Source: Deltaproteobacteria bacterium (GTDB taxonomy: Bacteria; Desulfobacterota; DSM-4660; Desulfatiglandales; HGW-15). From it: a DNA stretch of 7,448 nucleotides. Position numbers and translations under genes: made by a program. Each line of letters starts with the position of its first letter. Within the stretch, counting starts at the first letter, position 1. Where the stretch lies: assembly GCA_019308985.1 (NCBI GenBank), contig JAFDHB010000232.1, positions 1-7,448 on the forward strand, written 5' to 3'. The notes beneath the pieces are model-generated. The model was not told the DNA's origin and ran no database searches. It saw only the letters and a program-made list of their open reading frames with translations. Positions 1 to 6,624 of the stretch are shown here, one piece after another.

Positions 1-1409
1 TCTCCCTCTTTTGATGTTAGGAGGTCCTGCTGTTGTGTCAGAAATCGTTGCCCATCCAGGACCCGCTGGTAATCAGTAAGCCCCTCACGGTACTGGATCA
101 TGGAGATATCAACGGAGCGCTTTGCCGCAGCAACGCTCTCCCTTAAGAACCGCACTTCCTCCTGGGAGCGCAGGAAGGCAACCATGGCATCCTCCACCTC
201 TTGAGCCGCTCTAAGGACCGTGTTCTTGTAGTTGACCGCAAGTTGCTGGAAGCGGGCATCCTGAACCCGCACCCGGTTCTTGATCCGCCCGTAATTGAAG
301 ATATTCCAGGTGAAGCCGGGGCCTCCAAAGAACTCGATGCTGTCGGAATCCCACAGATCACTCAGTGAGCTCCCGGCCGGAAACCCGGCCGCTGTTACCG
401 CGGCATCTGAGGCGCGCAGTCCAATAGATCCAAAAAGTGTAAAGGCGGGATAAAGATCCGACTTGGCAAGCCCGATGAGGGCGCTTTGTGAAGCAAGCCG
501 GCGCTCGGCAGCACGAATATCCGGTCGCCGGCGCAACAGTTCCGCCGGAAGCCCCACCGCCACTTGGACAGGCGGTTTTGGGATAGGCCGGGGGCTGCCT
601 AGTATCTCGTCAAGTTCGCCGGGGAGCCGGCCCAGCAGGATGCTCAAAGAGTTCTTGGCCTGGCGCAGGCCTGCTTCCAGCCCCGGGATAAGGGCCTGGG
701 TGTCGCGCAACAGGGATTTGGCCTGTTGCAAATCCAGTTCACTCACTTCTCCGCCCTCGAACCGCACCGTGGCAATTCTCAAAGATCGCTCCTGAATTTT
801 CACGTTTTGTCTTGCAACGACAAGCCGTTCCTCAAATGTCCGGATGAGCACATAAGTACGGGCCACATCGGCCGTGAGAGTAACGAGGATGTCATCGTAG
901 CCTGCAATGGAGGCGTCCAGGGTTCCGTAGCCTGATTCCACGGCGCGCCTGAACTTGCCCCAGAAATCCAGCTCCCACGCAGCATCAAAGCCTAGATTGG
1001 CTTCGCTGTAACTAAAATCAAAATCGGGTCTCGTATTTGCGGCATTTTCGCTCGAGCTGATGTAGCTCATGGCGCCTTTTCCTTGCTGGAGTTGAGGGTA
1101 GAGCCTCCCTGTAAGTATCCCCAACCTTGCGCGTGCCTCCAGGATGCGGATGCCTGCGATCCGAAGAGGCAGGTTTTGCTGATACGCGGTGTCGACAAGG
1201 GCATTCAGTACAGGGTCATGGAACACCGTCCACCACTGGGTGAAATCTGCGGGTTCGGTTCTGATCTTGGGGTCTTTTTCCTCGAGCCATTCCTTTTGCT
1301 GCGGTACAGGCGGTCTGACATAATCCGGCCCGACGGCACAACCGCCCGCAAGAAGCACCGCTGCGCCCACCACGGTCAAACATCGACAAAGAGTTTTCCT
1401 ATTCCACAT
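1..1409 (-). CDS. NodT/TolC-type outer-membrane factor lipoprotein of an RND efflux system (3' end beyond window)
   Basis: Outer-membrane channel component of a tripartite efflux pump. It forms the trimeric duct that receives substrates from the adaptor and pump encoded just upstream. I translated it by hand because the frame is open to the left edge: 469 codons are visible, so probably only the last few dozen residues are missing. The ATG at 1409 has the Shine-Dalgarno AAGGAG (1423-1418) 8 nt upstream. The N-terminus has a charged MWNRK start, a hydrophobic stretch and the lipobox LAGGC with C24 as the lipidated residue, followed by the family signature AVGPDYVRP. Family motifs follow in order: QWWTVFHDPVLNALV (about 58-72), FDAAWELDFWGKFRRAVES in the first repeat, LPAELLRRRPDIRAAERRLA opening the second repeat, then GPGFTWNIFNYGRIKNRV and AAQEVEDAM. 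No frameshift or stop was seen. Family assignment is secure; substrate is unknown. Confidence 0.95.
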   Translation of the reverse strand, partial: MWNRKTLCRCLTVVGAAVLLAGGCAVGPDYVRPPVPQQKEWLEEKDPKIRTEPADFTQWWTVFHDPVLNALVDTAYQQNLPLRIAGIRILEARARLGILTGRLYPQLQQGKGAMSYISSSENAANTRPDFDFSYSEANLGFDAAWELDFWGKFRRAVESGYGTLDASIAGYDDILVTLTADVARTYVLIRTFEERLVVARQNVKIQERSLRIATVRFEGGEVSELDLQQAKSLLRDTQALIPGLEAGLRQAKNSLSILLGRLPGELDEILGSPRPIPKPPVQVAVGLPAELLRRRPDIRAAERRLASQSALIGLAKSDLYPAFTLFGSIGLRASDAAVTAAGFPAGSSLSDLWDSDSIEFFGGPGFTWNIFNYGRIKNRVRVQDARFQQLAVNYKNTVLRAAQEVEDAMVAFLRSQEEVRFLRESVAAAKRSVDISMIQYREGLTDYQRVLDGQRFLTQQQDLLTSKEG

Positions 1410-1417
1410 AATCCATA

Positions 1418-1423
1418 CTCCTT
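1418..1423 (-). promoter_or_regulatory. Ribosome binding site of the outer-membrane factor gene
   Basis: AAGGAG on the minus strand, 8 nt before ATG 1409. It fixes this start: the nearby ATG at 1416 (in GTATGGATT) runs into a stop after five codons. Confidence 0.8.
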
Positions 1424-1433
1424 TCGGATGCAT

Positions 1434-1484
1434 GAAAACCCCCACGGAGAAAAGCTCGCCTGGCCCTGCCGGTCGTGGGTTTTC
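1434..1484 (-). repeat. Inverted repeat between pump and outer-membrane factor genes
   Basis: In the 88-bp gap between the pump stop (1498) and the channel start (1409), minus-strand GAAAACCCACG (1484-1474) is complementary to CGTGGGGGTTTTC (1446-1434), apart from two extra G's. The loop is about 27 nt. The transcript could fold into an 11-bp stem just before the channel ribosome site. It could act as a processing or stability stem, or as a weak attenuator. There is no long U-tract, so a strong intrinsic terminator is not supported. Confidence 0.45.
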
Positions 1485-1497
1485 GGAAAAGCCCCCG

Positions 1498-4400
1498 TTA
1501 CCGGGCGGTCGGGCTTGGCTGGGTCTCATCGTAAGGTGCTCTAAAAAAAATCGAATAGAGGACCGGAACCACGACCAGCGTCAGTACCGTCGCAAATCCC
1601 AGCCCGAACATGATGGTTATGGCCATAGAGACAAAAAAGGCGTCCTGTAAAAGCGGCATCATTCCCAGGATCGTGGTCAATGCCGCCATGGAAACAGGGA
1701 TCAGGCGGCTCACCCCCGAGTCCACGATAGCCTGAAAGGGAGGCTTTCCGCTCTTCATCTCAATGCCGATCTGGTCTATGAGCACAATGGCGTTCTTGAT
1801 CAACATGCCGGACAGACTCATCAGGCCCAAAAGGGGCATAAACCCAAAGGGCTGCCTGAACAGGAGCAAGCCGGCCGTAACCCCGATGATAGCCAACGGA
1901 ACAGTGAGCCAGATAATGAGAGTCTTCTTGATGGAGTTGAACAGGACAATCACCAGCAGGATCATGAGCCCGAAAAAGATGGGCATGTAACCGGCCAGAG
2001 AAGCTGTCGCCCTAGCCGAGTCCTCTGCCTCACCACCCCAGGCCATGTAATAGCCGGGCATGTTTTTCAGGGGCAGGGCGTCCTGGTCATGGATCGGGAT
2101 GGTGGATGCATCCCACTCTTCCGGGCTCACCGCTCTGCCCAGTTTCTGTTCCACGTCCACGCCCAGGGCCTGCTCGATCTTTGGCTTGACCCTGGCAAAG
2201 AGTTCGCTTGCCAGGCCGGTCCTCTGGTCAACGTGGATCTTCAGCATCTTTGTCCTGTCACGCCGCCAGATATAGGGGTCTTCGAACTCCACTTCAAATC
2301 CAGTTACGACTTGACCTACCGGGATCATCTTTTGGGCGGCAGGGCTCCATACCGGAATAGAGTACAGGTTTCTCAGGTCATGTCGTTCTGCTTCCGGGGA
2401 CCGGGCAATAATGGGGAGTAGTTCATCCCTTTCCCGGTACACGCCCACCCTGCTCCCTTCGATGGCAGACTCGATTGTCCCGGCCAGGTCAGGACGATCG
2501 ATTCCGGCCCTGCGGGCCTGCACTTCAGCCATTTGCGGCCTAACCACCTTGATCTTGGTGCGCCATTCGTTGCGCACGGCCTTTGACACCGGGTCGTCCA
2601 GAAAAACGGCCTCGGCCTTTGCCCCCAGTCTTCTCAGTTCTTCGGGGTCCGGGCCGTAGATCCGCAACTGGATCTTGCCCCCGGTGGAAGGACCGAGGAT
2701 GAAGGCTCGAGGCTCGAGTATTTATGAGGGCTTGGGGAAACATCTCTTCCAATGCCTGCTGAGCCTCTTGCATCATGGCAGAGATTTTCTTGTAGTCCTT
2801 CACCTTCACAAGTATCTGACCGAAACTGTAATAGGGGGACTCGGGAGAATAAGTCAGCAGAAAGCGTACCTGACCGCCACCTATAAACGTGATGGTGTGC
2901 TCAACACCTTCCTGGCCGGCCAGGTATTGTTCAGCCCGTTCCATCTCACGGGCCGTCTCATGGATGCTGGTGCCCTCGGGAAACCAGAAATCAACGTAAT
3001 ATTGCGGCGTAGTGGAATCAGGAAAGAAGCTTTTCTTCACCTTACCGAATCCGACCATGGCAAGGGCGAACAGGGCGACCACGACGGCTACCGTCAGCCA
3101 TCGAAAGCGCATTGAAGTGATAAGGAAACCTCTATAGAGGCCATAGATCCCTCCGGCATAGGGATCCTTCTGCCCCTCGCCTTCACTTTTCTCTTCGGTT
3201 TCCGTCTTCAGGAATGTCTTGCAAAAAAGCGGGGTGACGGTCACGGCCGTCAGCCAGCTCAATGTCAGGGAGATGAGGATCACGGAGAAGAGCGTCCGGC
3301 AATACTCGCCCGTGGAGTCCTGGGAAGTGCCTATGGCGGCAAAAGCGGCTACGGCGATCAGGGTGGCGCCAAGGAGCGGCATGCCCACCTGCCCGACTAC
3401 ATCTCGGGCCGCCTTGAGGGCGTCGGTCCCCTGGGCCATCCTGACCCTCATTCCGTCTGTGACGACGATGGCATTGTCAACGAGCATACCCAGGGCGATA
3501 ACCAGGGCGCCGAGAGAAATCCTCTCCAGGGTTACCTCTCCCATGGCCATGAATATGAATGTCCCCATGATCGTCACAAACAGTACCGAGCCGATGATCA
3601 AACCACTCCGGAGACCCATGAAAATGAGAAGGACCAGAATGACGATCCCCACTGCCTCGGCCAGGTTGACCAGGAAGGCGTTGATGGATTTGGTCACCGC
3701 TTCGGTCTGAAGATAGATTGGGTGAATCTCCATCCCCAATGGTGCCAATTCTTCCAGTTCATTGAGGCGCTCGGCCAATGACTTGCCCATGGTGATCACG
3801 TTGCCGCCCAGGACCGTTGAGACACCCAGCCCGATGGCCGGTTTCTTATCGTAACGCATGAGATTGTCGGGGGGGTCCTGGTAGCCACGTTTTATGTCGG
3901 CCACGTCTTTCAGGTAGACCAGGCGCTCGGACCCTGGACCCCTGCCCCTCACCAGAAGATCACCGAATTCTTTTTCGGACTTGAATTCGCCCGTGGGATT
4001 TACGGGGATGTATTCCTTGCCCAGGGTCAGGTATCCTGCGGTCACAGGCAGGTTCTTTGCGGCCAGGGCGTTGTAGATGTCCTGCTGGGAGATGCCCAGT
4101 TCGGCCATCTTTTCCCGTCGCATCTCCACATAGACGACCTCGTGCTGAACCCCGTATAGGACGATTTTCTTGACATCCTGGGCCTGGAGCAACTCGCGCT
4201 GGAGGAATTTGGCAAACTCGTAGATTTCCTTGTATGTATATCCTTCACCCGTGATCGCCAGATAGACACCGTACACATCTCCGAAATCGTCATTTACGAT
4301 GGAAGGGCCGGCGCCGGGGGGGAGCTGGGCCTGGTAGTCATTTACCTTGCGGCGCAGCTCATCCCAGACCTGGGGGAGTGAATATCTGTCGTACTGGTCC

Positions 4401-4687
4401 TTGATTCGGACTTTGACCTGGGACATGCCCCTGGAAGAGCGTGACTCGATCCAGTTGAGCTGTCCCATCTGCTGGATGGCCTTTTCAATGACGTTCGTGA
4501 CTTCCTCTTCCACTTCCGCGGCAGAGGCACCAGGGTACGGGGTGAGGACGATCGCTTCCTTGATGGTGAACTCCGGGTCTTCAAGACGGCTGAGGCTGTT
4601 GAAAGAGATCCATCCCACCACTACGAACAGGATGGTCATCACCCAGGTGATCACGCTTTTCCGAATGCTGAGTTCAGCGAGATTCAT
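1498..4687 (-). pseudogene. RND (HAE1/AcrB-type) efflux pump permease, frameshifted by a 7-bp duplication
   Basis: Inner-membrane proton/drug antiporter subunit. The ATG at 4687 overlaps the adaptor stop (ATGA) and has Shine-Dalgarno GGAGGGG (4702-4696) 8 nt upstream. The first frame codes residues 1-659 in register, then 56 foreign residues to a stop at 2540. The second frame, from about 2700 to 1498 (TAA), carries the rest. Dropping one copy of the 7-bp repeat at 2705-2718 gives 1060 residues, the normal family size. Visible parts: TM1 (about 10-30), first periplasmic porter loop, TM2-6 (about 338-490), TM7 (about 528-547), second periplasmic loop, and TM8-12 (about 898-1045). TM4 reads GMLVDNAIVV: D404 is present and N405 stands where AcrB has a second Asp. 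TM10 reads GMLIKNAIVLID, with K962 matching the AcrB relay lysine. The truncated product would lack half of the second porter loop and TM8-12, so it should not function. An assembly error is possible. Confidence 0.93.
2704..2718. repeat. Perfect 7-bp tandem duplication (GCTCGAG x2) that breaks the pump frame
   Basis: The plus strand reads G-GCTCGAG-GCTCGAG-T. On the coding strand the normal reading is ACT CGA GCC TTC ATC CTC GGT (TRAFILG). With the second copy it reads ACT CGA GCC TCG AGC CTT CAT (TRASSLH) and loses frame. Each copy contains the palindrome CTCGAG. Seven bases shift the frame by +1, and loss of one copy exactly restores the pump. Confidence 0.95.
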
Positions 4688-5844
4688 TTCCCATACCCCT
4701 CCAACTGGGACAGGTCACGAACCTTCATCCCCTCCCGGAGTCGACTGACACCCGTTATGGCAATCGTCTCACCGGCCTTGAGGCCGGAAAGGATCTGGAT
4801 GCTGTCTGTGCCGGTTAAATCGCCGGTCTTCACCTCCCTCTTATGGACCGTCATCGTATCCCTGTCAACCACCCATACGTGAGGCTTCCCCGATTCGTCC
4901 GAAAAAACCGCAATGGCAGGGACGACGATGAGGTCTCCTTCTTCTCGTTGAACACCCGGTGCTTCCCCCGTAACCGTGGCCGTCATCCCGGGAAGGATTC
5001 TCATATCCTCTGGTGCAGGCATGGTCAGTACGATGCGGTAGGTCTGTGTCTTTCGATCCGCTCGCGTGGAGTATTCCTTGATGGTCAATGGGTATTTCTT
5101 CCCGGGGGCGGAGGCGAACTCGGCAACAGGGGATACGGAGCCGGTTTTGATGGGAACCATCACACTTTCCGGGACATCCACGAGGAGCTCTAGGTGAGAG
5201 AGGTCGTCGAGTGTCACAATGGGTCGCTTGCGACGAACTTCCTGGTAGTTTTCCACGTGTCTCTTGGCGATGACACCGGAGAAGGGAGCTCTAAGATAAG
5301 TGTAGCTGAGCTGGAGTTTCGCAGCATCCAGAGTGGCTTGAAGGGCTTCTATTTCTGCCCTGGCCTTGTCCACGGCCTCCCGCCTCCGATCAACCATGGA
5401 CTGGCTCGCTGCGCCCGGATCCTTTTTGCGAATCCTTAGGATACGCTCGTATTCATTTCTTGCTCATTGCAGGGCGGCCCCGGCCTTTGCAAGCTGCGCC
5501 TCCGCGTTCCGGAGGCTTGCCTGGTAATCCCTCGGATCGAGGCGGGCCAAAGGCTGCCCCTTTTTCACTTTCTGCCCCTCATCCACATTGAGCTCAACTA
5601 GGGTGCCATCCACCTGAAATGCCAGATCCACCCTCTGGGCTGCCCTAACCCTGGCGGGAAACCGACGCTTGGCAACCTCACCGCTGGAGGCCACCTTGAG
5701 CATTTTTATCGGTCTCACCACCTCTTTCTTGGGCAGTTCCTCCTCTTTCTTGCCACAGGAGACGAGAGAAAGGATCAAGGTGCCAACCAGACAAGCAGCC
5801 ACAGGTATCGAACATACCTTTAGAAATCCCTTGGTCTGTTGCAT
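4684..5844 (-). pseudogene. RND periplasmic adaptor (membrane fusion) lipoprotein, interrupted by in-frame TGA
   Basis: Adaptor that links the inner-membrane pump to the outer-membrane channel. The chosen start is ATG 5844 with GGAG (5854-5851) 6 nt upstream. A GTG at 5877 is in frame but would put 11 extra residues before the signal peptide. The N-terminus is a lipoprotein signal ending in LSLVSC (C30). Next come the first biotinyl-lipoyl half (VDLAFQVDGTLVELNVDEGQ, about 72-91, to ARLDPRDY), a helical hairpin, the second lipoyl half (TYLRAPFSGVIAKRHVENYQEV), beta-barrel and membrane-proximal domains with LPGMTATV, and the C-terminal GLKAGETIAITGVSRLREGMKV. Codon 127 is TGA (5466-5464), inside the first hairpin helix. 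The frame continues unchanged to the true TGA at 4684, giving 386 codons in all, a usual family size. Translation would yield only a lipidated 126-residue stub unless the codon is read through. The rest shows no decay, so the mutation is recent or a sequence error. Confidence 0.93.
4696..4702 (-). promoter_or_regulatory. Ribosome binding site of the pump gene, inside the adaptor 3' end
   Basis: GGAGGGG on the minus strand, 8 nt before ATG 4687. It lies within the last codons of the adaptor (LEGYGK). Together with the ATGA overlap it implies translational coupling, so premature termination at adaptor codon 127 should also reduce pump translation. Confidence 0.75.
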
Positions 5845-5850
5845 GCTTAA

Positions 5851-5854
5851 CTCC
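5851..5854 (-). promoter_or_regulatory. Ribosome binding site of the adaptor gene
   Basis: GGAG on the minus strand, 6 nt before ATG 5844. It supports this start over GTG 5877, which has no comparable site and would precede the signal peptide with extra residues. Confidence 0.65.
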
Positions 5855-5867
5855 ACGTTTTTGGAAT

Positions 5868-5901
5868 AGAATATCACCTAAATCAGGATACGACGTGTCA
5901 A
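5868..5901 (-). promoter_or_regulatory. Possible promoter for the efflux operon
   Basis: On the minus strand TTGACA (5901-5896) is a perfect -35 hexamer. The best -10 is TATTCT (5873-5868) with an extended TG motif (TGATATTCT), but the spacing is 22 bp, longer than the usual 17. A GATATT alternative (5875-5870) gives 20 bp. Spacing makes this weak. The position, just upstream of the adaptor ribosome site, is right for an operon promoter. Confidence 0.3.
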
Positions 5902-5947
5902 CGATTTTGCTCACAAGTAAGGAAGGGCGAAATTCCGTGGGTCGTAT
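5888..5947. repeat. Separated inverted arms ATACGAC / GTCGTAT upstream of the adaptor
   Basis: Seven-bp perfect inverted arms at 5888-5894 and 5941-5947, 46 bp apart, flank the TTGACA candidate. They could be paired operator half-sites or chance. No regulator gene is in the window to test against. Confidence 0.25.
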
Positions 5948-6040
5948 GCTGAATCCTAAGAGGCTTAATAGCAGCTCCATTCAACTTTTTCAGGTTAAAA
6001 GCATTGCAAATGCCCTGCGCCAACTCCTGTTCCCAGAGGG

Positions 6041-6062
6041 AAGCGAAGAGCAAGCGAAGAGT
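6041..6062. repeat. 11-bp tandem repeat (AAGCGAAGAGC / AAGCGAAGAGT)
   Basis: Two adjacent copies, 10 of 11 bases identical, lie at and just beyond the end of the dehydrogenase remnant. A ten-base match at one fixed period is unlikely by chance in a window this size. It looks like a slippage or duplication scar in decaying DNA. Confidence 0.7.
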
Positions 6063-6267
6063 CAAAGCTTGAATTGTCTGTCGGCGACTTCATGAGTCCT
6101 GACATCGGAAACCAAGAGGACCTCTGGCTCCTCAACATAACGGCCGAGGAATTCCGGCAGCTTCTGGAGGGCGTCTTGGGAAAAAAGATCTTCTTTACGG
6201 GCACATCGTGATCCTGCCCGCAGGCGCATCGAAAGGTGCTGTCAAGAATTGCATCCAGCTTCATCAT
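6062..6267 (-). pseudogene. Remnant N-terminus of a probable sn-glycerol-1-phosphate dehydrogenase (iron-ADH superfamily)
   Basis: ATG 6267 (or ATG 6264) has AGGA (6276-6273) at good spacing. The start reads MMKLDAILDSTFRCACGQDH then DVPVKKIFF. After the T6C3 run at 6186-6178 the expected protein continues in another frame as QDALQKLPEFLGRYV, EEPEVLLVSDVRTHEVADRQ and FKL, ending at TGA 6062. One missing base in the homopolymer explains the shift (a seventh T would give IFFSQDAL). I recall the pattern F-x-C-x-CG-x-x-H, a following 'gal-x-x-lp' helix and a 'vxDxxTxxvAg' strand as the N-terminus of bacterial glycerol-1-phosphate dehydrogenases, which reduce dihydroxyacetone phosphate with NAD(P)H. 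Full-length members are several hundred residues; only about 67 remain, and no metal- or substrate-binding part is present. Family call is from memory, so moderate. That it is a broken gene is more certain. Confidence 0.55.
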
Positions 6268-6274
6268 ATATATC

Positions 6275-6427
6275 CTATTTTTGAATTCTCCGTAGGGTCA
6301 GCTCTTGCATTGCTGCATCGTCCATTGGGTCAAACCCCCCAGTTACATTGAAGACCTGATTTCTCCGCTGATTATGACGCAAATGAATCCACGGCCACTC
6401 CCTATCTCTGACAAGGGCGTGGATGGA
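6275..6427 (-). pseudogene. Orphan coding fragment upstream of the dehydrogenase remnant, rhodanese-like tail possible
   Basis: Open frame with no start codon ATG or GTG, running from a TGA at 6430-6428 to TAG 6277-6275. It includes HALVRDREWPWIHLRHNQ and VFNVTGGFDPMDDAAMQELT. Its stop sits 7 nt before the dehydrogenase ATG, as in a coupled operon. 'VFNVTGGF' resembles the end of a rhodanese domain (V-x-N-x-x-GGF), but the usual Trp does not follow and no catalytic Cys loop is visible. It may be the tail of a lost gene or chance open frame. Identity is not established. Confidence 0.25.
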
Positions 6428-6453
6428 TCAAAATATGAATCCTGATACCATCA

Positions 6454-6514
6454 TTTGGATCGAGGTAACCGTGTTGCCGGTGCCTTTGGATCGAAGCAAC
6501 CATGTCGTCGGTCC
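6454..6514. repeat. Imperfect 31-bp tandem repeat
   Basis: Copy 1 (6454-6484) and copy 2 (6485-6514) both begin TTTGGATCGA. They align over 30 positions with five substitutions and one single-base gap, and all five substitutions are transitions. The 31-bp period is not a multiple of three, so this is not a protein repeat. No gene is identified here. Confidence 0.65.
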
Positions 6515-6624
6515 TACTCCTCTATAACCCACTCTCACAACCAAGAGCTAGCCTAACAGAGGGCACTCCGGAAGCAAGAGGAACGAAAATGTCAAAAGGG
6601 GTCGGCTTTGTGGGAATTACTGAA

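Larger units (their letters stand above)
5845..6624. other. Gene-poor region between thioredoxin and adaptor genes
   Basis: A 780-bp stretch with no intact gene. From right to left it holds: an 8-bp-period repeat at the thioredoxin stop (GAATTAC at 6614-6620 and 6622-6628), unexplained sequence, the 31-bp imperfect repeat, the orphan fragment, the dehydrogenase remnant, the 11-bp tandem repeat, and the presumed operon promoter region. No intrinsic terminator was found after the thioredoxin stop. The mix of short duplications and gene fragments suggests deletion-driven decay. Confidence 0.6.

Noticed and set aside
1083..1544. Plus-strand open frame of 153 codons over the channel gene start and the intergenic gap
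   Set aside because: It is antisense to the channel N-terminus and the end of the pump, has no recognisable motif and runs through the lipoprotein signal region. It is a shadow.
2540..2667. Independent gene for the C-terminal half of the pump starting at TTG 2667
   Set aside because: The similarity continues upstream of this TTG in the same frame (FILGPSTGGKIQ), there is no good ribosome site, and half-pumps of this shape are not expected. It is the 3' part of the broken pump gene.
2660..2720. Programmed ribosomal frameshifting in the pump gene
   Set aside because: There is no slippery heptamer with a downstream stem at the break, and a perfect 7-bp duplication fully explains the shift as a mutation.
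5464..5466. Selenocysteine at the adaptor TGA
   Set aside because: RND adaptors have no redox cysteine in the hairpin, no SECIS-like hairpin was noticed just downstream, and the same gene uses TGA as its true stop.
5678..5980. Minus-strand frame of 100 codons overlapping the adaptor start region
   Set aside because: Its second half is the adaptor gene in the wrong frame, and the first half covers the promoter region. No motif and no ribosome site.
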